64,000 bases of DNA from Arthrobacter sp. zg-Y238 (GCF_024385525.1 NZ_JANFLU010000011.1:124001-188000); one strand, 5' to 3'; positions 9,145 to 19,310 are shown, counted from the stretch's first letter. Notes: generated by a model not told the origin, from the sequence alone. Numbers and translations: made by a program.

Positions 9145-9156
9145 AGTAAGCTTACT
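9145..9156. promoter_or_regulatory. 12-bp perfect palindrome upstream of recQ
   Basis: AGTAAGCTTACT is a perfect palindrome, 48 bases before the recQ start and overlapping the stop codon of the CtaG gene. The symmetry suggests a binding site for a dimeric regulator of recQ, or it may be chance. No protein is assigned. Confidence 0.3.
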
Positions 9157-9931
9157 GAGGATGGATAGCGGACGCGACTTTGCCGCGTGGCCGCGCTGAC
9201 GCGTACCACTGGCGGCACAACAGCACGATCAGCACCAGTTCGAGGATGCCGCCGCCGTAGTACATCACCAGCGCTCCGGTTTCCGCGGCAGCGGCCGGGA
9301 TCCCGGGAGGCGGGTCGGCGTAGATGCCCTTGGCGAGGATATTGTGGGCGGCGATGGAAAGCACCAGGACGATGGCCCGCAGCCGATAACCGGCCCGGTG
9401 CGGGGAAGGATCCCGCCCCACTATGGAAGCCGTGAACAGGTAGCCGGCAGCCAACAGGTGGAAGGTCACCAGCCAGTGCACCGGCATGGACTCCTGCATT
9501 GCCTGCAGCAGTCCGGTGCGGAACATCAGGATCATGCCGCCGGTATTGAGCAGTGCGGCGGTGACCGGGAAGGACAGGAACCGGGCGAACCTGCTGCGCA
9601 GCACCCGGGAGAGCCGGCGGGCCGGAAAAACGTCGAGGGTGCGCAGTGCCAGGGTGAACGGCCGGGAGAGCACCAGCAGCAGCGGGGAGAGCATCCCGGC
9701 CAGGAGATGCGAAAAGCTCAGTACCGCGAAATCCCGATGGGCCAGTTCGGCCAGGGGGTTCAGGACCGTAACCAGCACGGCTGCCACACCCAGCGTGAAG
9801 AAAGCCGTCCGGTACCAGGGCCAACGGCCGGAGCGCGGCGAACGCGCACCCGCCCAGTAGGCGACCAGGGCAACTACGGCGGGGATGAAGAACAGCGACT
9901 CTACGGGAAAGTCACTGCCGTGGTTATGCAT
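9152..9931 (-). CDS. caa3_CtaG-family cytochrome c oxidase assembly membrane protein
   Basis: About 259 residues with six to seven hydrophobic segments. The conserved pattern of the family is present: LSFSHLLAGMLSPLLLVLSRP, PVHWLVTFHLLAAGYLF and MYYGGGILELVLIVLLC, with membrane histidines that are candidates for copper binding. The frame is open further upstream, but ATG 9931 overlaps the end of the DUF2243 gene by eight bases and begins MHNHGSD, so coupled translation from this start is preferred. Members are linked to copper delivery and assembly of terminal oxidases. No oxidase gene is in the window, so the role is by family only. Confidence 0.85.
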   Translation of the reverse strand: MHNHGSDFPVESLFFIPAVVALVAYWAGARSPRSGRWPWYRTAFFTLGVAAVLVTVLNPLAELAHRDFAVLSFSHLLAGMLSPLLLVLSRPFTLALRTLDVFPARRLSRVLRSRFARFLSFPVTAALLNTGGMILMFRTGLLQAMQESMPVHWLVTFHLLAAGYLFTASIVGRDPSPHRAGYRLRAIVLVLSIAAHNILAKGIYADPPPGIPAAAAETGALVMYYGGGILELVLIVLLCRQWYASARPRGKVASAIHPQ

Positions 9932-10412
9932 CGGCCGGAGCCGTTGATTCCCGCGGGACGGCAGTGCGGGTGCGGTAGGTGAGGAACGCCCCGGCAACGA
10001 TCAACAGCAATGCGATGACGTTCCAAACCGTGTCGTACACCAGCAGATCCACCTCATAGCGGATCTGGTGAAGCCCCATGAGCTTGTGCTGCACCGTGCC
10101 GTCATAGAGCTGGAACACACCGGCGCCCAGCAGGACACCGCCGGTCCACCGCTTCAGGAGAGTCTCATGCCACCGGCGCAGATCGGCGAACAGGAAGAGG
10201 CCGGCTACAACTGCGAACCAGCCGAAGGCGTGGAACAAACCGTCCGAAAACAGTCCAACGGATGTAGTGGAGCGGTCGTAGAAATGATGCCACTGGAGGA
10301 GCTGGTGGAAGATCACTTCATCGACGAAGGCAGCAAGTCCGATCCCGAAAAGCAAGCCGGACACCAGGTTGCGCCGCCGCGGAGAGCGGCGCTCGCGGAG
10401 GGGAGAACTCAT
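9924..10412 (-). CDS. DUF2243 family membrane protein
   Basis: A 162-residue protein with four predicted membrane helices. It contains the family signature FGIGLAAFVDEVIFHQLLQWHHFYD and a conserved LYDGTVQHKLMGLHQIRYEVDL, rich in His that could bind metal within the membrane. DUF2243 genes are frequently found directly next to caa3_CtaG genes, as here, implying a joint role in copper/oxidase assembly; the molecular function is not known. ATG 10412 is preceded by a TATGTT box exactly six bases away and no Shine-Dalgarno, suggesting a leaderless mRNA. Confidence 0.85.
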   Translation of the reverse strand: MSSPLRERRSPRRRNLVSGLLFGIGLAAFVDEVIFHQLLQWHHFYDRSTTSVGLFSDGLFHAFGWFAVVAGLFLFADLRRWHETLLKRWTGGVLLGAGVFQLYDGTVQHKLMGLHQIRYEVDLLVYDTVWNVIALLLIVAGAFLTYRTRTAVPRESTAPADA

Positions 10413-10418
10413 GCTTCG

Positions 10419-10424
10419 AACATA
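10419..10424 (-). promoter_or_regulatory. -10 box of leaderless DUF2243-ctaG transcript
   Basis: TATGTT on the minus strand, then CGAAGC, then ATG 10412. With transcription starting about seven bases after the hexamer, the mRNA would begin at the start codon. Confidence 0.55.
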
Positions 10425-10490
10425 ACACCGGCACGGCGCCGGCCGCAGGGGTGCGTGACATGCCCGACGGCTGCGGCAAGGATGGGAGAC

Positions 10491-10784
10491 ATGTGGATTG
10501 GGGCGCTTGAGCTGGACCTGTTGCTGGGGGACGTGCATTCCCTCAAGGGGAAACGGTCGGTTGTCCGGCCCATCCTTGCGGAGCTGCGGAGGAAATTCGA
10601 TGTCTCCGCCGCGGAGGTCAGCTCCCTGGACCTGCACCGCCGGTCAGGAATAGGCGTGGGCGTTGTGGCGGCGGACCGTGCCCATGTGGTGGATGTGCTG
10701 GATGCCGCCGAACGGCTGGTGGCGGGCCGGCCTGAAGTGGAGTTGCTGAGCGCCCGGCGTCAATTGTTCACCGAGCAGGACTAG
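10491..10784 (+). CDS. DUF503 (YlxP-like) family protein
   Basis: A 97-residue protein matching the whole DUF503 family: WIGALELDLLLGDVHSLKGKR at the N-terminus and the LLSARRQLFTEQD end. The start MWIG is the usual one for the family and is preceded by GGGAG. YlxP-type proteins are small, often encoded near ribosome-maturation genes, and their function is unsettled. Here it lies 54 bases upstream of tex on the same strand and may be co-transcribed with it. Confidence 0.88.
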   Translation: MWIGALELDLLLGDVHSLKGKRSVVRPILAELRRKFDVSAAEVSSLDLHRRSGIGVGVVAADRAHVVDVLDAAERLVAGRPEVELLSARRQLFTEQD

Positions 10785-10838
10785 CCAGCGCGCTCCGTAT
10801 CCGCCCATCCGCCGGAGAAATGGGGAACAATTGGCCGG

Positions 10839-13322
<2,484 letters not shown>

Positions 13323-13330
13323 CCGGACCT

Positions 13331-13555
13331 TTACTCCGAGTCGGAGGGTGCCTCGGCGTCGGCTGCTTCGTCCGCCTTGTCCTGTGCGGCAGGCACCGCG
13401 CCGGCGGGCGAGGTCCCCTGATCGTCACGGATGTTGCCGGCCGAATGCGAGGCGCTCCCTGGCCGCCGGGGTTCGCCGGTTGGCCCGGGCTGCGGGGCGC
13501 TGGGGCCGAGGGGATCCTCGGCGTCGTTCGCGGGGCCGGTGGGTTCAGTAGTCAT
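13331..13555 (-). CDS. Small acidic disordered protein, unknown function
   Basis: A 74-residue Pro/Ala/Gly/Asp-rich protein with no hydrophobic core and no recognisable domain; it is probably intrinsically disordered. The gene is credible because a good ribosome binding site (GAGAGGA) sits just before ATG 13555 and because it follows the HAD gene by only 19 bases on the same strand. It would be the third gene of the vsr-HAD operon. It ends eight bases from the convergent tex stop, with no hairpin between them. Confidence 0.6.
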   Translation of the reverse strand: MTTEPTGPANDAEDPLGPSAPQPGPTGEPRRPGSASHSAGNIRDDQGTSPAGAVPAAQDKADEAADAEAPSDSE

Positions 13556-13574
13556 GGTGTCCTCTCGGAAACGG

Positions 13575-14267
13575 TTAGCCCTGGGCGAGGAGTTCGCTCA
13601 GCAGGCTGGTGTCCATGGCGGCAAGAAGTGCCCGCGGGTTTTCGTAGACTTCCTGGGCGCCTGCCTCGCGCAGTTCGGCTTCGCTCGTGCCGCCGCAGGT
13701 CAGGCCGATAGTGGGAATGGAGAGCTTCCCTGCTGCCTTGACGTCCCAGACCGAATCGCCCACGAACACAGTGTTGGAGGCCTCTAGGCCACCGGCCTCC
13801 AGTGCAGCTTCGAGGATGTCCGGTGAGGGCTTGCTGGCTTCGGCATCTGAGGAACTTGTGGCGCCGGTGATTGCTGAGTCGGCCTCAATCACGGTGCGCA
13901 GGAACTTCAGTTCGGCCGCGGAGGCGGAGGAAGCAAGAACCACGGTGAGGTCCTTGTCCGAGCAGGCGTTCAGGAGTTCGCTGGCACCGTCGAAAGAGCG
14001 CAGCGACGGCCACCAGGTGGAGAAGATGGCGCCGTGCGTCGCATCGAGCTGCTCATCCTCGTCCTTGTTGCGGTCTTCGCCCAGCAGGTGCTCCACGAGC
14101 TTGTCGCCGCCCATGCCGATGGCACGGTGGATGGCGGACATCGGGACATCATGCTCCATCCGGCGGAAGGCCTGCCACCATGCGACCGCGTGCAGGTAGT
14201 TGGAATCCACCAGGGTTCCGTCTACGTCGAAAAGAACTCCGCGCTTGGCGTTGCTTGAATCACTCAT
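13575..14267 (-). CDS. HAD-superfamily phosphatase (PGMB/Gph-like)
   Basis: A 230-residue HAD hydrolase with all four motifs: DVDGTLVDS (nucleophile Asp19 region), LASSASAAELKFL (motif II Ser), the KPSPDILEAAL Lys (motif III) and VFVGDSVWDVKAA (motif IV). A C1-type helical cap lies between motifs I and II (YLHAVAWWQAFRRMEHDVP), as in beta-phosphoglucomutase/phosphoglycolate phosphatase-like enzymes. The substrate is probably a small phosphorylated metabolite but is not determinable. It lies 10 bases downstream of vsr in the same direction, so it is likely co-transcribed. Confidence 0.88.
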   Translation of the reverse strand: MSDSSNAKRGVLFDVDGTLVDSNYLHAVAWWQAFRRMEHDVPMSAIHRAIGMGGDKLVEHLLGEDRNKDEDEQLDATHGAIFSTWWPSLRSFDGASELLNACSDKDLTVVLASSASAAELKFLRTVIEADSAITGATSSSDAEASKPSPDILEAALEAGGLEASNTVFVGDSVWDVKAAGKLSIPTIGLTCGGTSEAELREAGAQEVYENPRALLAAMDTSLLSELLAQG

Positions 14268-14277
14268 GCTGTGTGCC

Positions 14278-14829
14278 TCAGTTTTCCTTGGAGCCGATGT
14301 CTGGTTCGTCTGGTTCGAAGTCTAGTGTCCGTGCCGACGACGACGCAGCCTCCGCCGGCGTCTCGCCGTCCGATTCGGCGGTTGCCGGCGTCGCGCGAAC
14401 CCGCCCTGGCGGGCCTAGGAAGGTACGCAGCTGTTCTTCGAGAAGGCTGCGGTCCCGAAGTTCGCATTCCCACACGACCAGGACATCCCAACCTCCGGCC
14501 GCCAACCGTTCCTGGGCCGCTGCATCCCGCTCGACGGTGCGTTTGCGTTTCGCGGACCAGAATTCGCTATTGGTCTTTGGGGCGTGCTGCCCCGCCCGGC
14601 AGGAGTGGAAGTGCCAGAAACACCCGTTGACGAAGAGGACTTTCCTGCGCCCGGCGAAAACCAGGTCAGGCTTGCCCGGGAGGCGGGTCTTACCGAAGGA
14701 GCCGTGCAGCCGGAACCGGTATCCCGCGGCGTGGAGGATGCCGCGGATCAGGAGTTCAGGCTTGGTGTTCTTTCCCCGGATGCGCGACATGTTGCGGCTG
14801 CGCTGCTCCGGACTGACGGTATCGGCCAT
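14278..14829 (-). CDS. vsr: Very short patch repair (Vsr) DNA mismatch endonuclease
   Basis: A 183-residue protein. The N-terminal 140 residues match Vsr: MSRIRGKNTKPELLIRGILH, GYRFRLHGSFGKTRLPGKPDLVF (catalytic Asp), VFVNGCFWHFHSC (zinc site and active-site His) and WDVLVVWECEL. Vsr nicks beside T:G mismatches made by deamination of 5-methylcytosine and starts short-patch repair. The last 40 residues are an acidic tail not found in the E. coli protein. No cytosine-5 methyltransferase gene, its normal partner, is in the window. ATG 14829 follows a TAGACT box by six bases, so the mRNA may be leaderless. Confidence 0.92.
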   Translation of the reverse strand: MADTVSPEQRSRNMSRIRGKNTKPELLIRGILHAAGYRFRLHGSFGKTRLPGKPDLVFAGRRKVLFVNGCFWHFHSCRAGQHAPKTNSEFWSAKRKRTVERDAAAQERLAAGGWDVLVVWECELRDRSLLEEQLRTFLGPPGRVRATPATAESDGETPAEAASSSARTLDFEPDEPDIGSKEN

Positions 14830-14835
14830 GGGTCC

Positions 14836-14841
14836 AGTCTA
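14836..14841 (-). promoter_or_regulatory. -10 box of leaderless vsr transcript
   Basis: TAGACT on the minus strand, then GGACCC, then the vsr ATG. This is the spacing expected for a transcript that begins at the start codon. Confidence 0.55.
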
Positions 14842-14956
14842 GGAACAGATCACAATTGCATTTCGCACTACTCGATTCTTTGGGCAGGGGATCCAGAAAC
14901 TCATAAGGTGACTTAGCATTGAAGGCACTGATAGACCCCTTACAAGGAGGTAAGTG

Positions 14957-15193
14957 ATGTCGGGCTACTTCAAGCTGGTGGACGCCCACGAGGGAAGTTT
15001 CCGCATTAAGCTCATTGCCGGCGACGGAACGCTGATGGCAGTGTCCACGACTTTCGAAACCAAGCGGGAGGCAGCGGCCGGCATCGCGCAGCTGCGGGAG
15101 ATCGCAGGAACGGGTCCGGTAGTCGACCAGAGCCGGGATTCGGATGTGCTGGGCGAAGCGAAGGAATCGGCCCCCAAGGCAGCAGCCAGCTGA
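14957..15193 (+). CDS. DUF1508 (YegP-like) small protein
   Basis: A 78-residue protein of the YegP/DUF1508 family. It has one copy of the conserved beta hairpin YFKLVDAHEGSFRIKLIAGDG, then the alpha region TFETKREAAAGIAQLREIAG; the C-terminal 25 residues are a hydrophilic extension. An ideal AAGGAGG at 14944-14950 favours ATG 14957 (six-base spacing) over GTG 14954. The function of the family is unsettled. The strong ribosome binding site and following terminator suggest a well-expressed single gene. Confidence 0.85.
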   Translation: MSGYFKLVDAHEGSFRIKLIAGDGTLMAVSTTFETKREAAAGIAQLREIAGTGPVVDQSRDSDVLGEAKESAPKAAAS

Positions 15194-15219
15194 CGAGACG
15201 ACGAACATACGTACATACA

Positions 15220-15260
15220 AACAGGCCTCCGGCTCCCTCACCGGGAACCGGAGGCCTGTT
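15220..15260 (+). terminator. Hairpin terminator of the DUF1508 gene
   Basis: AACAGGCCTCCGG (15220-15232) pairs perfectly with 15248-15260 around a 15-base loop, 27 bases after the stop. The run of U is weak, as usual in high-GC actinobacteria. It also faces the convergent small gene. Confidence 0.7.
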
Positions 15261-15316
15261 CCGTTGTAGCAGCGCTGCATTACTGCGGGGCGCGGGGCCG
15301 GGCCTAAAAGCCTCAC

Positions 15317-15460
15317 TCAGGTCTGGTCTTCGCCACCTTCGGCCGGCTCCTGGGTGTGCTCGCGCTGCTCGTTCTTCTGGTCGTCGGTATCCCCTTCGGA
15401 CGGCTCCTGCGGATGTGTCCGGTTGGAGTCCTTTTCCTCGTTGGCACTCTGTTCGCTCAT
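15317..15460 (-). CDS. 47-residue acidic hydrophilic protein
   Basis: A short open frame begins MSEQSANEEKDSN and ends EGGEDQT. It is almost entirely charged or polar (Glu, Asp, Gln, Lys) with no hydrophobic stretch. GGAG lies eight bases before ATG 15460, and the codon usage is like the neighbours. It has no recognised domain; similar small acidic proteins occur in many actinobacteria. It ends 57 bases from the hairpin after the DUF1508 gene. Confidence 0.55.
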   Translation of the reverse strand: MSEQSANEEKDSNRTHPQEPSEGDTDDQKNEQREHTQEPAEGGEDQT

Positions 15461-15530
15461 GCGGTTTCTCCGATTCGTATCCAGCCGACACCGGCATCCG
15501 CCGGTTCTCCTTCAGAGCGGCCCTACATCC

Positions 15531-15559
15531 AGTCTAGAAACCTCTGCCCGAGTCTAGAA
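15531..15559 (-). repeat. Two AGTCTAGAA direct repeats, 20 bp apart
   Basis: AGTCTAGAA occurs at 15531-15539 and 15551-15559. Read on the minus strand each copy holds TAGACT, the -10-like word seen at several promoters in this window. The pair could be tandem promoters or operator half-sites for the small acidic gene starting at 15460. The 20-bp period is about two helical turns. Confidence 0.4.
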
Positions 15560-15641
15560 CCCCTGGCGGCCGCACACGGGCTCGAGGGACGGGTGAGGAC
15601 ACGCCTGTACCAAACTGCTGGCCAGTACCCGGCGTCGCCGG

Positions 15642-15647
15642 TAGCGT
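15642..15647 (+). promoter_or_regulatory. -10 box of leaderless FAD dehydrogenase gene
   Basis: TAGCGT followed after seven bases by ATG 15655. No Shine-Dalgarno is present, which favours this ATG over GTG 15646. Confidence 0.45.
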
Positions 15648-15654
15648 GAGCCGG

Positions 15655-17325
15655 ATGCAGCCAAAAGACGCGGACGTCATTGTCGTAGGAGCCGGACTCG
15701 CCGGCCTGGTAGCCACAGCCGAACTTGTGGACGCCGGGCGCTCGGTGATCCTGGTTGAGCAGGAGGGACCCCAGGGGCTGGGCGGCCAGGCATGGTGGTC
15801 CTTCGGCGGGCTTTTCCTGGTGGATTCCCCTGAACAGCGCAGGCTGCGGGTGAAGGACTCCGTGGAGCTTGCCTGGCAGGACTGGCTGGGCACCGCGGGC
15901 TTTGACCGCGAGGAGGATTTCTGGCCGCGGAAGTGGGCCGAAGCGTACGTGCATTTCGCCGCAGGGGAGAAGCGGGCCTGGCTGCAGCAGATGGGGCACC
16001 GCATCTTCCCCGTGGTGGGCTGGGCCGAACGCGGCGGATACGGCGCCAACGGGCCCGGCAACTCTGTCCCGCGCTTCCACATCACCTGGGGCACGGGGCC
16101 GGGGATCACCGCGCCTTTCGAAGCCAAGGTGCGCGACGGCGTCGAACGCGGGCTGGTGCGTTTCGCGTTCCGCCATCGCCTGGATGACCTGGTCCTCACC
16201 GGCGGTGCCGTGACCGGCGTGCGCGGCAGCGTCCTGGAGCCGACGACGGCGCCGCGCGGCACCGCTTCCAGCCGCACCGTCGTCGGGGACTTCGAATTCA
16301 GTGCCTCCGCCGTGGTGATCACCACCGGAGGCATCGGCGGAGACCATGACGCCGTCCGGGCAGCGTGGCCCCGGAGAATGGGACCGGCGCCTACGAACAT
16401 GCTCAGCGGGGTGCCGGAGCATGTGGACGGACGCGGCATCGGAATCGCCCAGGCCGCCGGCGGGCGGGTGATCAACCCGGACCGGATGTGGCATTACGTG
16501 GAGGGAATCCGGAACTGGGACCCGGTGTGGAAGAACCATGGAATCCGCATCCTGCCCGGTCCGTCCTCGCTGTGGCTGGACGCGGCCGGAAACCGTCTGC
16601 CGGTGCCGTTGTTCCCTGGCTTCGACACCTTGGGCACGCTGGAGCACCTGCGCCGCAGCGGCTCCGACTACAGCTGGTTCATTCTGAACAAGGCGATCAT
16701 CCGCAAGGAATTTGCGCTTTCCGGTTCGGAACAGAATCCGGACCTCACCGGAAAGTCACTCCGGGACGTGCTGAAGCGGGCCACCGCCGGAGTGCCTGCC
16801 CCCGTCCAGGCGTTCCTGGACCACGGCGAGGATTTTATTACCGCCAATTCGGTCGAGGAACTCGTTGCCGGCATGAACCTGCTGGCCAAGGGCTCGTCCG
16901 TGCATGGCGACGTGCCGGAACTGTCGGCTGAGTCGGTGCGGCTTGAACTGGAATCCAGGGACCGGGAAATCCGCAACCCGTTCACGAAGGACTCCCAGGT
17001 GACCGCCATCCGCGGGGCACGCACCTATATGGGAGACCGGCTGATTCGTACCGCTGCACCGCACCGCATCCTGGATCCGAAGGCCGGCCCCCTGATCGCC
17101 GTGCGCTTGTCCGTACTGACCCGCAAGACCCTCGGCGGGTTGGAGACGGACCTGCAGTCCCGCGTCCTGGCCGACGACGGCACACCGGTCCCCGGCCTTT
17201 TCGCAGCCGGGGAGGCCGCCGGCTTCGGCGGCGGCGGAATGCACGGCTACCGCTCGCTGGAAGGGACCTTCCTCGGCGGGTGCCTGTTCAGCGGGCGGGC
17301 TGCCGGCCGGGCTGCGGCCGGCTAG
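15655..17325 (+). CDS. FAD-binding dehydrogenase (FAD_binding_2, KstD/fumarate-reductase-like)
   Basis: A 556-residue flavoprotein. The N-terminal Rossmann motif is VIVVGAGLAGLVATAELVDAG with the downstream acidic VILVEQEG. The C-terminal FAD contact is PGLFAAGEAAGFGGGGMHGY. The size and the GLGGQAWWSFGGLFLVDSPEQ segment match the actinobacterial FAD-binding dehydrogenase group related to 3-ketosteroid dehydrogenases, which desaturate or reduce C-C bonds. The substrate is unknown and no steroid-degradation genes are nearby. The start at ATG 15655 is chosen over GTG 15646 because of the TAGCGT box. It ends before a strong bidirectional hairpin. Confidence 0.87.
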   Translation: MQPKDADVIVVGAGLAGLVATAELVDAGRSVILVEQEGPQGLGGQAWWSFGGLFLVDSPEQRRLRVKDSVELAWQDWLGTAGFDREEDFWPRKWAEAYVHFAAGEKRAWLQQMGHRIFPVVGWAERGGYGANGPGNSVPRFHITWGTGPGITAPFEAKVRDGVERGLVRFAFRHRLDDLVLTGGAVTGVRGSVLEPTTAPRGTASSRTVVGDFEFSASAVVITTGGIGGDHDAVRAAWPRRMGPAPTNMLSGVPEHVDGRGIGIAQAAGGRVINPDRMWHYVEGIRNWDPVWKNHGIRILPGPSSLWLDAAGNRLPVPLFPGFDTLGTLEHLRRSGSDYSWFILNKAIIRKEFALSGSEQNPDLTGKSLRDVLKRATAGVPAPVQAFLDHGEDFITANSVEELVAGMNLLAKGSSVHGDVPELSAESVRLELESRDREIRNPFTKDSQVTAIRGARTYMGDRLIRTAAPHRILDPKAGPLIAVRLSVLTRKTLGGLETDLQSRVLADDGTPVPGLFAAGEAAGFGGGGMHGYRSLEGTFLGGCLFSGRAAGRAAAG

Positions 17326-17345
17326 CCAGCGGGTCTCCCAAAGAC

Positions 17346-17385
17346 CACTGGCCGGGACACCTTCTTTGAGGTGTCCCGGCCAGTG
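17346..17385. terminator. Bidirectional terminator between convergent genes
   Basis: A perfect 17-bp stem: CACTGGCCGGGACACCT (17346-17362) pairs with 17369-17385 around a six-base loop. T-rich GCAGTTTT follows on the plus strand and AAAGA-type sequence flanks the other side. It serves the FAD dehydrogenase and the convergent membrane protein. Confidence 0.85.
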
Positions 17386-17403
17386 AAGCTGCAGTTTTAC
17401 GGT

Positions 17404-17937
17404 TTAGCCGGCATAGCCCAGGGACTTCGCCTGGCGGTACTGCTTCATCTGGTTGAAGTAGGCAGTGGCCGGGGCGGTAAAGAGCATCACCGCGGCGGCA
17501 ATGATCAGCAGGATGGAAACGAGGCTGAGGATACCCTCGAGGGAGCCGTTGACCTGGAACAGACTCAGCAGGGAAAGCCCGGCGAACACGGTGATGACGA
17601 TGCGTGCCCAGTTGTGCCCCTTCCGTGCAAACACGGCGAACAGGACGCTGACCGCAACACTGAGCACGCCGATCACGACGCCGGTAACAATTCCGATGGT
17701 TACTGCAGTGTCCGCTTCAGCGGCGGTGAGCCCGCTTACCCGGGCAAGCTCACTGCGGCCCTCATCGGACATCAAGTTGACAATGGAAAGGATCCCGGCA
17801 ATGAGGCTGAGAACGGCAGAGGCGATCAGGAGCCAGAACCCACGCTCCACTGCGGCCGGACGCTCCGGCGCGGCAGGGGCGGCAGCGGGTTGCCCTCCGC
17901 TGAAGGCGTTGTAGTTGTAGTTCGAAGGCGTGCTCAT
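17404..17937 (-). CDS. Four-helix membrane protein, unknown function
   Basis: A 177-residue protein. The first 30 residues are a hydrophilic Asn/Tyr/Pro/Ala-rich leader. Four hydrophobic segments follow: GFWLLIASAVLSLIAGILSI, IGIVTGVVIGVLSVAVSVLF, WARIVITVFAGLSLLSLF and ILLIIAAAVMLFTAP. ATG 17937 with AAGGGG upstream is preferred to the longer open frame. This resembles small actinobacterial membrane proteins annotated only as hypothetical. Its upstream region carries the perfect palindrome AAACGGCCGTTT at 17986-17997. Confidence 0.75.
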   Translation of the reverse strand: MSTPSNYNYNAFSGGQPAAAPAAPERPAAVERGFWLLIASAVLSLIAGILSIVNLMSDEGRSELARVSGLTAAEADTAVTIGIVTGVVIGVLSVAVSVLFAVFARKGHNWARIVITVFAGLSLLSLFQVNGSLEGILSLVSILLIIAAAVMLFTAPATAYFNQMKQYRQAKSLGYAG

Positions 17938-18211
17938 TATTCCCCTTAGATACTTTTGACCAACGGTTCCACGATCGCGAATGACAAACGGCCGTTTCGG
18001 CATAGCCTAACCAAGACTTCGCCTGTTGTGCCTCCCCACTTCGGCGGAGATCCAGGGTGTTTTTGACCGGATGGACCCACGCCGGTTCCGCCGAAAGGAT
18101 TACTCCGGGGCTGGCCCGGAGACGCCGGAGCCGAGTCGGTGTCCGCACAGGAATAACGCCTTCCCCGCCGCAGTTGAGATAAACATGCAAACGCATGAAG
18201 AGGAGTCCAAT

Positions 18212-18835
18212 ATGGTGGATCGCAGGATTGTCGTGGTTTCGGGCGGACTGGGTGTTCCGTCGTCGTCCCGGATGCTTGCCGATGCCTTGGCGTCGGCGGC
18301 CAAGGCTGAGATCGAGGGACTTGGGCTGAGCGCCAGCGTCAGCACCTTCGAACTGCGTGAATACGCCGTGGATATCGCCAACAACATGGTGACCGGTTAC
18401 GCCGCGCCGCGGCTGGACGCAGCGATAAACGAGCTTATTGCGGCTGATGCACTTGTTGCGGTGACCCCGGTGTTCACCGCTTCGATGAGCGGGCTGTTCA
18501 AGTCCTTCTTCGACGTCATCGACAACACTGCCTTGGACGGCAAACCGGTACTGCTCGGCGCCACCGGCGGCAGTGCCCGGCATTCCATGGTCCTGGACTA
18601 TTCCCTGCGGCCGATGTTCAGCTATCTCCGCGCCCGGGTTGCTCCAACCGCTGTCTACGCCGCACCGGGCGACTGGGGAACGGGCGAAACCGGTACCGGT
18701 TCCCTGGACCAGCGGGTCCGCCGTGCCGCCGGAGAACTGGTGGCACTGCTGGGGGATGCACCGGTGCAGAAGCGCCGGGATCCGGCGCAGTCGCTGCCCT
18801 TCGAGGAATTGCTCGCCCAGACGCAGCGCAAGTAA
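18212..18835 (+). CDS. NADPH-dependent FMN reductase (CE1759 type)
   Basis: A 207-residue flavodoxin-fold protein. The N-terminal phosphate-binding loop is VVSGGLGVPSSSRMLADAL, followed by TPVFTASMSGLFKSFFDVID and LGATGGSARHSMVLDY, typical of the CE1759 FMN reductase group. These enzymes supply reduced flavin, often to two-component flavin monooxygenases. ATG 18212 has AGGAG six bases upstream. It is convergent with the MarR gene downstream, and no partner monooxygenase is adjacent. Confidence 0.88.
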   Translation: MVDRRIVVVSGGLGVPSSSRMLADALASAAKAEIEGLGLSASVSTFELREYAVDIANNMVTGYAAPRLDAAINELIAADALVAVTPVFTASMSGLFKSFFDVIDNTALDGKPVLLGATGGSARHSMVLDYSLRPMFSYLRARVAPTAVYAAPGDWGTGETGTGSLDQRVRRAAGELVALLGDAPVQKRRDPAQSLPFEELLAQTQRK

Positions 18836-18845
18836 GCGCGAACTC

Positions 18846-19298
18846 CTACGTGTCTACGCGGGGGCCGGAGGCGACGTCGCCGTCCCACCCCAGATTGCTG
18901 GCCATCCGCTGCAGGACGGCAAGCAGGGCGGTGTATTCCTCTTCAGTGATGTTGTCCGTCATCAGTTGCCGAATCCGGTCCACCGCACCGCGGAGGTTCT
19001 CCAAGCTTCGGCTGCCGAGGTCGGTGAGCTGGTACTGGCCGTCTTCCAGCAGCACCCAGCCGGATTCCCGCAGTTCCTCGATAAGTTCCGCGGAGGTGCC
19101 GGTTTCCACGGCGGGAAAGAAGGGGCGCAGGCCGTCTGATAACTCTTTTTGGGTAGCGGGGCCTTCAACCAGCAGGTTCATCATTTGCCACTGCCGGCGG
19201 GTCACGCCGTGTTCTTCGAAACTGGCGCCAAACTGGTCGTCGACCAGTTGGTCGACGAGCTTGAGCCAGAATCCGATGGGACGCTCCTGATTCGCCAT
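18846..19298 (-). CDS. MarR-family winged-helix regulator
   Basis: A 150-residue protein with a MarR-like fold: helix-turn-helix around GPATQKELSDGLRPFFP, a wing GWVLLEDGQYQLTDLGSR, and terminal helices for dimerisation. The start ATG 19298 (MANQERP) is preferred to an upstream in-frame codon because TACAGT lies six bases before it, so the transcript may be leaderless; GGAG is also present in those six bases. The target is unknown. The FMN reductase gene is convergent, so it is a neighbour but not an obvious target. Confidence 0.83.
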   Translation of the reverse strand: MANQERPIGFWLKLVDQLVDDQFGASFEEHGVTRRQWQMMNLLVEGPATQKELSDGLRPFFPAVETGTSAELIEELRESGWVLLEDGQYQLTDLGSRSLENLRGAVDRIRQLMTDNITEEEYTALLAVLQRMASNLGWDGDVASGPRVDT

Positions 19299-19304
19299 CA
19301 CTCC

Positions 19305-19310
19305 ACTGTA
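19305..19310 (-). promoter_or_regulatory. -10 box of leaderless MarR gene
   Basis: TACAGT on the minus strand, then GGAGTG, then ATG 19298: the six-base spacing repeated at other genes in this window. Confidence 0.5.
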
